Source of the DNA: Rhodobacterales bacterium | GTDB taxonomy: Bacteria > Pseudomonadota > Alphaproteobacteria > Rhodobacterales > Rhodobacteraceae | Length of the DNA: 64,000 nt | Reading direction: 5' to 3' | Assembly (NCBI GenBank): GCA_025362795.1 | Contig: JANYFE010000026.1 | Span: 1 to 64,000 of the forward strand | Shown here: one piece after another, positions 18,891 to 27,685 of the stretch | How positions within the stretch are numbered: the first letter of the stretch is position 1 | Layout of the letters: each line of letters starts with the position of its first letter | Notes under the pieces: model-generated | The model's database searches: none | Seen by the model: the letters and a program-made list of their open reading frames with translations, nothing else | What the model was told of the DNA's origin: nothing | Translations under genes and position numbers: made by a program

Positions 18891-19871
18891 CTAGCTGAAA
18901 AAGTCAAGTCGGTTGCGCACGCTGAACAGCCGGGCCGAACCCAGTGAAACCGAGACCAGAAGAACGATCCCTTGAAACAGTGGCTGCCACAAAGGGTCAA
19001 AGTCGAACACGAACAGAAGATCGCCAATCGCCCGAAACGCCAGTGCGCCAAAGATGGCACCAACTGCAGAGCCACGCCCGCCGAACAGCGAAACGCCCCC
19101 CAGAACCACAGCGGCAATCGAATACAGCGTGTAGGTGTTGCCGTTCGACAACGACGCCTCGCCGGAATAGGTGAAAAAGGTCAGGAACAACCCACCCACT
19201 GCCGCCAGCAATCCTGAAAACACATAGGCGAGCATCTTGGCCTGCAAGATCGGGACACCCGACATGAACGCTGCGACCTCTGATGACCCGGTCGCATAAA
19301 CCGCGCGGCCCAGGATCGACCTTCGGAACGGTATCCAGATCACCACGATCACGCCCAGCAGAAACACCAGACTGGCCGGGACCACTCCGAACACCTTGCC
19401 GGTCAGTGCATCCGCGAGATCGCCATTGAACGCGTCCGTCGATCCCGGAAAAGGCCGCATCCACAAGGCGATACCGTAATAGACGGCGCCTGTGGCAATG
19501 GTGGCAACGATAGGCTGCAACCGGCCAAAAATCACAATGGCCCCGTTTATCGCCCCGCACACCACGCCGGTCGCCAGCACTGCCAGCACACCGCCCGTCG
19601 TCGTGATCAGCCCGCCGACCACCAAGTAGGACGCAATGCAATTCGCCAGAATCATCACCATGCCGACCGACAGATCAATTCCCGCCGTCAACACCACGAA
19701 AGTCTGCGCAATTGCCACCAACGCCAGCAACACACCCTTGTTCGCCGCCGTCTGCACGACGTTTGGCGTAAACCCTGCCGGATGATTGCTGACATACAAC
19801 GTGAACATCACCGCGAAAATCGCCAGCGCCAGCAGCGTTCCACGCTGTTCGTTCAGCCAGAACCGCGTCAT
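18891..19871 (-). CDS. Sugar ABC transporter permease (RbsC/CUT2 type), first
   Basis: A 326-residue permease of the branched-chain/ribose superfamily. It has the conserved LTAGIDLSVGMVM segment after the second membrane helix and LGGVSLFGGRGS before the last helices. The ATG overlaps the ATPase stop codon (ATGA), so translation is coupled. It pairs with the following permease to form the channel of the importer. Confidence 0.92.
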   Translation of the reverse strand: MTRFWLNEQRGTLLALAIFAVMFTLYVSNHPAGFTPNVVQTAANKGVLLALVAIAQTFVVLTAGIDLSVGMVMILANCIASYLVVGGLITTTGGVLAVLATGVVCGAINGAIVIFGRLQPIVATIATGAVYYGIALWMRPFPGSTDAFNGDLADALTGKVFGVVPASLVFLLGVIVVIWIPFRRSILGRAVYATGSSEVAAFMSGVPILQAKMLAYVFSGLLAAVGGLFLTFFTYSGEASLSNGNTYTLYSIAAVVLGGVSLFGGRGSAVGAIFGALAFRAIGDLLFVFDFDPLWQPLFQGIVLLVSVSLGSARLFSVRNRLDFFS

Positions 19872-21394
19872 GCTTCCACCGCCAGGTCAATATCCAGCGC
19901 CGACGCGATCAGCGCCCTCTCGGTAATCTCATCGCCCGCCAGTTCGCGCTTGATCGCGCCATCATACAACACCAGCACCCGGTCGCAGCAGCCGATCAAC
20001 TCGTCATAATCGGTGGAATACAGGATGATCGCCGCCCCCTCGTTGGCCAGCCGCCGCAGCAGGGCGTAAATCTCCTGTTTGGTCCCGACATCAATGCCGC
20101 GCGTCGGGTCGTTCAGCAAAATGATGCGTGGCGCAGTCATCAGCCATTTGGCGATCACCACCTTTTGCTGATTGCCACCCGACAGCGACCCCGCCAGCGC
20201 AGCTGTGCCATCCGTCTTGATCTCCAAAAGCCGGATCACGTCATCCACGGCGCGACTTTCGGCGGCCCGATCAATCATGCCGCCGCTGGAAAACTGCCCG
20301 AGTGACGCAAAGCTGAGGTTGTCCCGCACCGACATCGGCAGCATTAACCCCTCGGTCTTGCGATCCTCCGGGATCAGCGCCATGCCAACGCCCGGTGATT
20401 TCGCCACGCGCGGACTGCCAATCGCGGTCGGTTTGCCGTCGATCAAAACCGCGCCCGACACCCCGCGCAAAACGCCGAACAACGCCAGCAGCAATTCCCG
20501 CTGCCCCTGTCCATCCAGCCCGCCCAACCCCACAACTTCACCGGCCCGCGCGGCCAGCGAGATCCCGTTCAGCCGCGGTGCCCATGTCAGATTGCGCACT
20601 TCCAGAACGGGTGGCGCAGTCGAGGGCACAGGTGCGGGCCTCGCGGGAAACTTGTGGCTGTATTCACGGCCTATCATCAACTCGACGACTTCTCTGTCGG
20701 TTTTGGTGCCCGCGACATAACTCGCCACATTGCGCCCGTTGCGGAACACGGTGCAATCATCGGCCAGTTCCGCAATCTCATGCATGCGGTGGCTGATGTA
20801 CAAAAGTGCAATGCCTTCATCCCGCAACCGCTTCAACACGCCAAACACCGTCGTCACATCGGCCGCCGTCAGCGCAGATGTCGCCTCATCCAGAATCAAC
20901 ACCCGTGGCTTGCGCGCCAAGGCCTTGGCAATCTCGACAATCTGGCGCCGGGACAGCGGCAAATCCTTCACGATTTCGCGCGGATCAATGTCTCCACCCC
21001 CCGCCCGCTGCAAAGCCTCGGCCGCGATCCGGTGTTGTGCGCGGCGGTCAATCAGTCCGAACCGCATTGGCGGATTGCTGATGACAATATTGTCCGCGAC
21101 CGACAAGTCGGGGATCAAAGACAGTTCCTGAAAGATGCAGACAATCCCCGCAGCATTCGCCGCAGCCGGGCCGGCGAACACCACCGGCTTGTCATCCAGC
21201 AGCATCCGGCCCGCATCCGGCGCAACCACACCCGCCATCACTTTGATCAGTGTCGATTTGCCCGCGCCATTCTCACCTAGGATGGCATGAACCCGCCCCG
21301 CCTTGATCGTCAGTTCGGCCTGTTCCAGCGCCCTGACACCGCCGTAGCGTTTTGAAATCCCTTCCATGCGGAAGAGCGAAGGTGCTTCGGTCAT
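19868..21394 (-). CDS. Sugar ABC transporter ATPase (RbsA/MglA type)
   Basis: A 508-residue protein with two fused ABC domains. The first has Walker A GENGAGKST, signature LPLSRRQ and Walker B VLILDEATSAL. The second has a degenerate Walker A (GLDGQGQREL, no Lys), which is normal for this class, then LSGGNQQK and ILLNDPTRGID. It powers uptake through the two downstream permeases and the upstream binding protein. It lies 60 bp after the binding-protein gene, in the same operon. Confidence 0.95.
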   Translation of the reverse strand: MTEAPSLFRMEGISKRYGGVRALEQAELTIKAGRVHAILGENGAGKSTLIKVMAGVVAPDAGRMLLDDKPVVFAGPAAANAAGIVCIFQELSLIPDLSVADNIVISNPPMRFGLIDRRAQHRIAAEALQRAGGGDIDPREIVKDLPLSRRQIVEIAKALARKPRVLILDEATSALTAADVTTVFGVLKRLRDEGIALLYISHRMHEIAELADDCTVFRNGRNVASYVAGTKTDREVVELMIGREYSHKFPARPAPVPSTAPPVLEVRNLTWAPRLNGISLAARAGEVVGLGGLDGQGQRELLLALFGVLRGVSGAVLIDGKPTAIGSPRVAKSPGVGMALIPEDRKTEGLMLPMSVRDNLSFASLGQFSSGGMIDRAAESRAVDDVIRLLEIKTDGTAALAGSLSGGNQQKVVIAKWLMTAPRIILLNDPTRGIDVGTKQEIYALLRRLANEGAAIILYSTDYDELIGCCDRVLVLYDGAIKRELAGDEITERALIASALDIDLAVEA

Positions 21395-21454
21395 GCGCTG
21401 CCCCGGAAAAATGCGCTGCGGAGATGACTCCCCGCAGCGAAAGGAGTTGCCACG

Positions 21455-22588
21455 TTACTGGTCGTCCTTGGTCTGACCCATGATTTCCGCCGCATCAAAG
21501 TTGATGCCGCAGGTTGGGAAAGAATTGCCGACGAAGAAGTTGTCGGACTGGTCGGCATAGAAGTTCTCGCCGTCCTTGAAGTTGGGGTCTTCCACGACAG
21601 CCAGGGGCAGCTTCACCGACTGCGGCACGACCTTGCCCTCCAGCGCGTCAATGGCGGTCTTGATGGCAACCGCCACCTGCGCTGGGCCAGTGCCTGCCGA
21701 CGAACATTTCAACCCGTCCGCCGCATGGGCCGCGCAGAACTTGCGAAAGCCGTTTTCGGTTTCGCCGCCAAACGGCACGAAGGCGTGACCGGCGTCGATC
21801 ATCGCCTGCACAACGCCCGTGTCGCCACCCTGTGCTGTGATGCCGTCAAACTTGCCGTTGACCGCGATCGCATCTGCCGTGGCTTTCTGCGCCGTGCCAT
21901 CGTCCCACTTGCCAACAACCTCGACCACATCCCATTTCTTGCCGGAAGCGTCCAGAACCGTGTGAATGCCGTTGTGCCGGTCGGTGTCGACCGAGGTTCC
22001 GGCCACGCCGCGCACTTCCAGGATCTTGCCGCCATCCGGGATATGCGCGATCAGCCATTTGCCCCACAATTCGCCCAGGCCCTCCTGATCGACGTTCACG
22101 TTGATCGCATCCTTGGTGTCGAGGATGTTGTCGAAAGCCACCAGAACAACCCCGGCCTCCTTTGCGCGTTTGATCACCGGCGCGAAAGCCTGCGGGTTCT
22201 GTGCATTGACGACGATGGCGTCATAGCCAGAGTCGATAAAGTTGTTGATGGCGGAAATTTGTGCCGCCACATCCTCGCCGGTCGAGACGACTTTGAACTC
22301 TTTCAGCTTGGCCGCAACTTCTGGCTGCGCTGCATAGGCCTTGGCCGTCTGGATCATCTGGATGCGCCAGGTGTTGGCAATATAGCCATTGGCAAGGGCA
22401 ATGCGGTAGGGGCCAGTCTTGGCGGGGTATTGGAAGAACGCGGTGTCCGCCGCCCAAGGCACATAGCACCCTGGTTCTGCGGAAGGTCCGGCCACAACTT
22501 GTTGCGCAAATGCAGAACCGGTAAAGGCGCCACCCATCATCAGGGCCGCACCCAATCCGATACCGCGCATCATATTGGTGTATTTCAA
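21455..22588 (-). CDS. Periplasmic sugar-binding protein of CUT2 ABC importer
   Basis: A 377-residue substrate-binding protein of the ribose/galactose (periplasmic binding protein type I) family with an N-terminal signal peptide (cut near SAFA). Typical segments are AAQISAINNFIDSGYDAIVVN and FDGITAQGGDTG. It is longer than RbsB-like proteins and has several Cys in the mature part. A TTG start at 22588 is preferred because GGGAGG lies just upstream. The ATG at 22603 would put the ribosome-binding site inside the gene. First gene of the leftward operon, facing gntR. Confidence 0.9.
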   Translation of the reverse strand: MKYTNMMRGIGLGAALMMGGAFTGSAFAQQVVAGPSAEPGCYVPWAADTAFFQYPAKTGPYRIALANGYIANTWRIQMIQTAKAYAAQPEVAAKLKEFKVVSTGEDVAAQISAINNFIDSGYDAIVVNAQNPQAFAPVIKRAKEAGVVLVAFDNILDTKDAINVNVDQEGLGELWGKWLIAHIPDGGKILEVRGVAGTSVDTDRHNGIHTVLDASGKKWDVVEVVGKWDDGTAQKATADAIAVNGKFDGITAQGGDTGVVQAMIDAGHAFVPFGGETENGFRKFCAAHAADGLKCSSAGTGPAQVAVAIKTAIDALEGKVVPQSVKLPLAVVEDPNFKDGENFYADQSDNFFVGNSFPTCGINFDAAEIMGQTKDDQ

Positions 22589-22850
22589 GATTATTCCTCC
22601 CATTCGACGTTGAAATTATTCGCTTTCAAGGTTTGCGACGGGTCAGCACTGTGGCTGAGGCAGGTCGCTTGCCAGCTCGGATTTCAGCAGCCCGGCTCTT
22701 GATGGACGGTGCTGCGGTGGTCAGTCAGCACCCCAGTCGGCGCGCCTTTGGCACACGGGCGTGGGGCGGGCCTTCGCTGTTATCCAGTTTTCTCCCTCTT
22801 CCGCTTGGGCGGGCAAGATCGTGCCGTCAGCGCGAAAACTTTCCCTGAAC

Positions 22851-22866
22851 TACCGGTATACCAGTA
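22851..22866. promoter_or_regulatory. GntR-type operator 1
   Basis: TACCGGTATACCAGTA is a near-perfect palindrome (TACYGG-N4-CCRGTA). It recurs 104 bp away as operator 2, with only the central four bases changed. It overlaps the likely -10 of the sugar ABC operon, so binding would repress uptake genes. Confidence 0.7.
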
Positions 22867-22954
22867 AAATTGATCGGTCAATAATTGACATGACAGCGTC
22901 GGCTATGGTGATCGGATCAGGCGTCTACCGCCAACGACCGCCCTCAAACTGGAA

Positions 22955-22970
22955 TACCGGAATGCCAGTA
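22955..22970. promoter_or_regulatory. GntR-type operator 2
   Basis: TACCGGAATGCCAGTA shares both 6-bp arms with operator 1. It lies upstream of gntR near the expected -35, suggesting autoregulation. The 104-bp spacing (about ten helical turns) would also allow looping between the two sites. Confidence 0.7.
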
Positions 22971-23046
22971 TCCATCCAAAGCGCTTTGTGCTAGTCTGAT
23001 CCCCGGTGTATGGTCTGCAATCAAGGAACAAGCAGGGGACAGCACT

Positions 23047-23727
23047 GTGACACAACTGATTGACCGCAGATTGTCGACGCCGCCACAGGTCTATGACCTT
23101 TTGCGCAATCGCATCCAGTCGTCAGAGTTGCCGCCGGGCGAAAAAATCAATGAAAGGGCGTTGGCCGATTGGCTGGGCGTCAGCCGCACCCCGATCCGCG
23201 AGGCAATCCGCCGCCTTGCGGGTGAGGGGCTGATTACGGTCATCCCAAATGTCGGCACCCGAGTCGCGCTGGTTGATCCGGCGCGGGTCATCGAATGCTG
23301 CATCATCCGGATTACGCTGGAAATGGTGGCGTTTACCAAGGCAGCTTCGGCCTTTACCGTCGCCGCTGGTCGGCAACTGGAAACCCTTGTCGTCGAACAG
23401 GAACACACGATCGACACCGGCGACACGATGCGAAACATGGAACTCGACATCGAGTTTCATCGCAAGATCGTGCAACTCAGTGGTTTTGGCATCGTGGAGG
23501 AGTTGCTGCAAACGGTGATGGGAGAGGTGCTGCGCGCCCGGCACCTGTCGATCAAACTGCCCGGCCGGTCACGCGCGACGATCACCGAACACCGCGCCAT
23601 TCTTGCAGCATTACAGTCCGGAGACCCGGTCGAAAGCGCGGCCCGGATGCAGTATCATCTGGATCAAAGCTTCCTGTCGATCCAGCGGGTTCTAGAGATG
23701 AAATCTACACTGCTCGCTGTCACCTGA
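23047..23727 (+). CDS. GntR-family regulator (FadR/FCD subgroup)
   Basis: A 226-residue repressor. An N-terminal winged helix is at about 10-75 (ERALADWLGVSRTPIREAIRRL), the classic GntR signature. An all-helical FCD ligand domain follows, with metal-ligand-type residues (DIEFHRKIVQLSG and TEHRAILAALQ). GTG start with AGGGGA upstream. It is divergent from the CUT2 sugar operon, and matching palindromes lie between them. The effector is probably the imported sugar or an acid derived from it (inference). Confidence 0.92.
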   Translation: MTQLIDRRLSTPPQVYDLLRNRIQSSELPPGEKINERALADWLGVSRTPIREAIRRLAGEGLITVIPNVGTRVALVDPARVIECCIIRITLEMVAFTKAASAFTVAAGRQLETLVVEQEHTIDTGDTMRNMELDIEFHRKIVQLSGFGIVEELLQTVMGEVLRARHLSIKLPGRSRATITEHRAILAALQSGDPVESAARMQYHLDQSFLSIQRVLEMKSTLLAVT

Positions 23728-23978
23728 GCATTGCCGACTGCCATACTGCCGGGGCGCCCACTCTGCGGGCATCTGTGTCAAACTCATGGGTAAAGCCAGG
23801 CGGCATCCTCCTGGGCACCGCCCCTTGCAAAATGCGGCTGAGGCCAGGAACGGCCCTGGAAACGGTCTTTTGCAATGCCAAATCCGTTCGGACTATGGCA
23901 ACCCAGCCGACAGAACGGTTCCGGCCCTGGCCGCACTTACCGCTTGCAATACTGGCCATTTGGCGAATTCTTTCAGCC
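23728..23978. other. Intergenic gntR-modE
   Basis: No gene was seen. Two short hairpin-forming stretches with CCAGG/CCTGG arms occur around 23790-23860. I looked for a molybdenum-cofactor riboswitch here because of the mod genes and could not identify its conserved core. Confidence 0.3.
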
Positions 23979-24362
23979 ATGACCGAACCAGTCGCGCCCA
24001 TGCCCGCACCCACCCGATTGCAATTGCGCATCTACTTTGGCGCGGCGGCGATGCTTGGGCCGGGAAAGGCGGAAATGCTGGAGCGTATCCGCGACACCGG
24101 GTCAATTTCGGCTGCGGGTCGCGCGATGAACATGAGCTACAAGCGTGCCTGGTCGCTGGTCGAAGAAATGAACGCCGCTTTCCGCGACCCCTTGGTCGAC
24201 AGCACGCGCGGCGGCCCGGGTGGCGGCGGTGCCCGGCTGACCAAGGCCGGTGCCGTTGTTTTGCTGCACTTCCGCGCGATCGAAACGGCGGCATCGCAGG
24301 CCGCCGCGGCAGATATTGCAGCGCTTACCGCGATGCTGAGGGATATATCCGTCCAGAAATAG
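23979..24362 (+). CDS. modE: ModE-like molybdate regulator, DNA-binding domain only
   Basis: A 127-residue protein of the ModE N-terminal LysR-like winged helix type. The core is DTGSISAAGRAMNMSYKRAW, followed by a glycine-rich wing (GGPGGGG). It lacks the C-terminal MOP/TOBE molybdate-binding pair of E. coli ModE, as is common in alphaproteobacteria. ATG at 23979 is likely but has a weak ribosome-binding site; ATG at 24000 is an alternative. It lies 67 bp upstream of modA and probably represses modABC when molybdate is plentiful. Confidence 0.85.
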   Translation: MTEPVAPMPAPTRLQLRIYFGAAAMLGPGKAEMLERIRDTGSISAAGRAMNMSYKRAWSLVEEMNAAFRDPLVDSTRGGPGGGGARLTKAGAVVLLHFRAIETAASQAAAADIAALTAMLRDISVQK

Positions 24363-24429
24363 CGCTTGCATCCCGCCTTCGTCTCGCGTGATGTGTCTGG
24401 TGAAACATATCGCTTAACCGGAGTTGTTC

Positions 24430-25208
24430 ATGCACCGTTCGACCTGTCGCGCCGCGCTGTTGGCTGCGCTTGCCGTGTCCACCGCCTTTGCCTGGCCCGG
24501 GGTCGTATCGGCTGGGGAAATCACCGTCTTTGCCGCGTCCAGCCTGAAGACGGCACTGGATGCCATCGCCGCTGACTGGCAGACCCAGACTGGCAATACC
24601 GTGACGATCTCCTATGATTCCTCGGCCAAACTGGCTAAGCAATTGCAAGAGGGCGCACCCGCCGATGTGTTCATCTCGGCCTCGCGGCAATGGATGGACA
24701 CATTAGCCGACGGCAGCCTGATCAAACCGGACAGTCGCAAGAACATTCTGGGCAACACGCTTATCCTGATCGCGGCAGGCAAGGGTGCGGCGCCGGTCGA
24801 AATCGCCCCGGGTTTTGATCTGGCGGGCCTGTTGGGCGATGGCAAACTCTCAATGGCCACGGTCGATTCGGTGCCTGCGGGCCAGTACGGCAAAGAGGCG
24901 CTGACCTCTCTGGGGGTCTGGGATGCGGTGGCACCCAAAGTGGCCCAAGCTGAAAATGTGTGGCGGCGCTGGCGCTGGTGGCTACTGGCGAAGCTCCGTT
25001 CGGCATTGTCTATGCCTCTGATGCCATAGCCGAGGACAAGGTTTCGGTGGTTGGCACCTTCCCGGCTGACAGTCACAAACCGATCATCTACCCTGCCGCC
25101 GTCATGGCCAGCAGCGCCAAACCCGAAGCGCAGGCGTTCCTTGACGATCTGTCGACCGAGGCGGCGGCGGCGATCTTTATGGCACAGGGTTTCACCGTAC
25201 TGAAATAA
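24430..25208 (+). pseudogene. modA: modA, molybdate-binding protein, frameshifted
   Basis: This is the periplasmic molybdate-binding protein. It has a signal peptide, then the ModA opening EITVFAASSLK, the anion-binding stretch and SVPAGQYGKEAL. The frame is broken near 24958-24962, after AQAENV (codon 177). The protein continues in the next frame with AALALVATGEAPFGIVYASD and ends normally at 25208. The two halves join perfectly if one base is restored, giving a normal length of about 259 residues. Read as printed, the protein stops at 25029 and lacks its last third. It could be a real loss-of-function mutation or a sequencing error. modB and modC are intact. GGAG lies 7 bp before ATG 24430. 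Confidence 0.85.
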
Positions 25209-25224
25209 CGTTGCAAGGCAGGGC

Positions 25225-25923
25225 ATGGCGGATTGGTTCTCACCCGGCGAATGGCAGGCCATCGCCCTGTCGCTGCGGGTGTCGTTCTGGTCGATGCTGC
25301 TCAGCCTGCCGTTCGGCATTCTGGTGGCCCATGTGCTGGCGCGGCGCGAGTTCTGGGGCAAGCAGGTGCTGAACGGGCTTGTCCATCTGCCCTTGATCCT
25401 GCCGCCGGTCGTGACGGGCTATTTGCTTCTTTTGACCTTTGGGCGCAAAGGCTCGGTCGGCCAGTATCTTGACCAGTGGTTCGGCATCGTGCTGGCGTTC
25501 AAATGGACCGGCGCAGTGCTGGCCGCCGCCGTCATGGCCTTTCCGCTGATGGTTCGCGCCATCCGCCTGTCTATCGAGGCGGTGGACCCCAAACTGGAAC
25601 AGGCCGCTGCCACTTTGGGGGCCTCGCCGGTGTGGGTGTTCCTGACCGTCACGCTGCCGCTGATCCTGCCCGGCGTGATTGCCGGGGCGGTGCTGGGCTT
25701 TGCCAAGGCGATGGGTGAATTTGGCGCGACGATCACTTTCGTGTCCAACATTCCGGGCCAGACTCAGACTCTGCCCTCCGCCATCTACGCATTTCTGCAA
25801 GTGCCGGGCGGCGACCCACAGGCGTTCCGGCTGGTGCTGGTGGCCATCGCGGTCGCGATGCTGGCGCTGATCTTGTCGGAATGGCTTGGCCGCGCTGTTG
25901 CACGCCGGGTGTCCGGCCCATGA
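25225..25923 (+). CDS. modB: Molybdate ABC transporter permease
   Basis: A 232-residue inner-membrane permease with five or six helices. It has the ModB/CysT-type cytoplasmic loop at about 130-160 (EQAAATLGASPVWVFLTVTLP) that docks on ModC. It begins 17 bp after modA and overlaps modC by four bases (ATGA). Confidence 0.95.
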   Translation: MADWFSPGEWQAIALSLRVSFWSMLLSLPFGILVAHVLARREFWGKQVLNGLVHLPLILPPVVTGYLLLLTFGRKGSVGQYLDQWFGIVLAFKWTGAVLAAAVMAFPLMVRAIRLSIEAVDPKLEQAAATLGASPVWVFLTVTLPLILPGVIAGAVLGFAKAMGEFGATITFVSNIPGQTQTLPSAIYAFLQVPGGDPQAFRLVLVAIAVAMLALILSEWLGRAVARRVSGP

Positions 25924-27002
25924 CGCTGTCCGTCACCTTGGGTCACAAGTTTGCGGGCTTCACCCTCGACGTGGCCTTCGAGGCACCGCGCGGCGTGACG
26001 GCGCTGTTTGGCCGTTCCGGTTCCGGCAAATCGACGGTGATCAATGCGGTGGCCGGTCTGTTGCATCCCGACCGGGGCCGGGTGGCCAGTGATGATCAGG
26101 TGCTGCTGGACGTGGCCCGGAATATCAACTTGCCGGTCCACAAACGCCATCTCGGCTATGTCTTTCAGGAAGGCCGTCTATTTCCGCATCTGACTGTGCG
26201 GCAGAACCTGGCCTATGGCCGCTGGTTCGCGGGCAGGGGGGCTGGGGACTTTGACCGCATCGTTACCATTCTTGACATCGCGCCCTTGCTGCAGCGCCGC
26301 CCCGCTACCCTGTCTGGCGGTGAAAAGCAGCGCGTCGCCATCGGTCGCGCCCTGCTGAACCGCCCGCGCATCCTGCTGATGGACGAACCGCTGGCCGCAC
26401 TGGACGAGGCGCGCAAGGCCGAGATTCTGCCCTATATCGAAGGCCTGCGCGATCAGATGGACATCCCCATCCTGTATGTCAGCCATTCACTGGCCGAAGT
26501 GGCGCGTCTGGCCAGTCATATCGTCGTGCTGAACGCAGGTCGCGTGGTGCGCCAAGGCTCGGTAGCAGAAGTTTTGTCGGACCCCGCCGCCGTTCCGGAC
26601 CTTGGCCTGCGCGATGCCGGAGCATTTTTGACTGCCACGCTGGCCGCACAGGATGCCGATGGGCTCACACGACTGGATACCACTGCTGGTCCAATCTGGC
26701 TGCCCAGGATTGCGGCGGCCTTGGGGACCACTCTGCGGATCAGGGTCGCCGCCCAAGATGTGATGCTGTCGCGCACAAGGCCCGAGGGCTTGTCGGCGCT
26801 GAACATCCTGCCCGCCACCGTCGCGGCCTTGCGCTTGGGCGAGGGGCCGGGGGCACTGGTGCAGCTAAAGGTAGGTGATGACCTGTTGTTGGCCCGCATC
26901 ACCCGCCGATCTGCCGCCACCCTTGATTTGCAAACCGGCACGGCGGTGTTTGCAGTGCTGAAAGCTGTGGCTGTCGCCCCCGCCGACATCGGCATGCCGT
27001 AA
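25920..27002 (+). CDS. modC: Molybdate ABC transporter ATPase
   Basis: A 360-residue protein. The N-terminal ABC domain has Walker A GRSGSGKST, signature LSGGEKQR and Walker B ILLMDEPLAALD. The C-terminal MOP/TOBE domain (about 290-355, ending AVLKAVAV) binds oxyanions for regulation. ATG at 25920 overlaps the modB stop and gives standard ModC length. It is the last gene of the mod operon. Confidence 0.95.
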   Translation: MTLSVTLGHKFAGFTLDVAFEAPRGVTALFGRSGSGKSTVINAVAGLLHPDRGRVASDDQVLLDVARNINLPVHKRHLGYVFQEGRLFPHLTVRQNLAYGRWFAGRGAGDFDRIVTILDIAPLLQRRPATLSGGEKQRVAIGRALLNRPRILLMDEPLAALDEARKAEILPYIEGLRDQMDIPILYVSHSLAEVARLASHIVVLNAGRVVRQGSVAEVLSDPAAVPDLGLRDAGAFLTATLAAQDADGLTRLDTTAGPIWLPRIAAALGTTLRIRVAAQDVMLSRTRPEGLSALNILPATVAALRLGEGPGALVQLKVGDDLLLARITRRSAATLDLQTGTAVFAVLKAVAVAPADIGMP

Positions 27003-27685
27003 GGCATCAATCGCCGCCCGCAGGTTCAGGCCAGAAGGGTGTTCAGCTCGGGGAAAAGCGGCCCAGGCTTGCGCCGAAACGCTATCCTCAACGCAGGGAT
27101 AAAACGCTCACACCCACCGTTGGCCGGTCTGATCCGTCCGCGCCCTATCTAAGATCGGAGCCGTCCCGCGATCCGGTGCCGCCGCCAAGGGCGGGTGGCC
27201 CGTTCGTCCTGTCGACCTTGTTCCCCAGGCTGAGCCTGACCTTGTCTTAGGCCGGGCCGGTGACGCTGCCGTCTGGCCGATCATTCCCGGGCCGGATCGC
27301 CTGTGGCATTGCAAGATTCCTGACGCTCGGCGAATGTGGAGCTGCCGTCGGCATCGGTGTCCTTGCGGCGGCGGGTGGATTGGATATCTTTCGGGCCGAG
27401 GCCATTAGCCGGAATTGGCGATGACCTCACCCTTGGTGATCCGGAAGGCTGGGACCGTATGCTGAACATTGCCGCCACCCCTCGCGCAAGACAGGCGGCG
27501 CGGCCATGTCAGGGGGCGCGGTCGTGGTCGGATTGCACCGTCGACGGCTCTGCCCCGGCGAAAGGGTCACCGATCCGGAAACCGGTCGACGCCGCCACGC
27601 AATTTTGGGTGCTGGCCGGTGTCCCGACCGCGCCCCGCGGCGATCTGCGGTTTGGCAATCCCTGCCGTCTCTCTGGACCTGCGTC
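27003..27685. other. 683-bp region without a recognised gene
   Basis: Several short open frames on both strands are interrupted by stops, and none resembles a known protein. Base composition is similar to neighbouring genes, so this may be a decayed gene rather than true spacer. No repeat, hairpin terminator or promoter stands out. Confidence 0.4.

Larger units (their letters stand above)
22589..23046. promoter_or_regulatory. Divergent control region between sugar ABC operon and gntR
   Basis: A 458-bp region with no convincing gene. It holds the two operators listed separately. Leftward, TTGACC followed 15 bp later by TATACC is a possible promoter for the ABC operon, and the first operator covers its -10. 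Rightward, gntR begins with GTG after AGGGGA, and the second operator lies about 77 bp upstream. Confidence 0.55.

Noticed and set aside
23728-23978. Molybdenum-cofactor riboswitch upstream of modE/modA
   Set aside because: Hairpins are present but the conserved motif core could not be recognised.
24952-24962. Programmed frameshifting in modA
   Set aside because: No slippery heptamer or downstream pseudoknot is apparent, and ModA is not known to use frameshifting; mutation or sequencing error is simpler.
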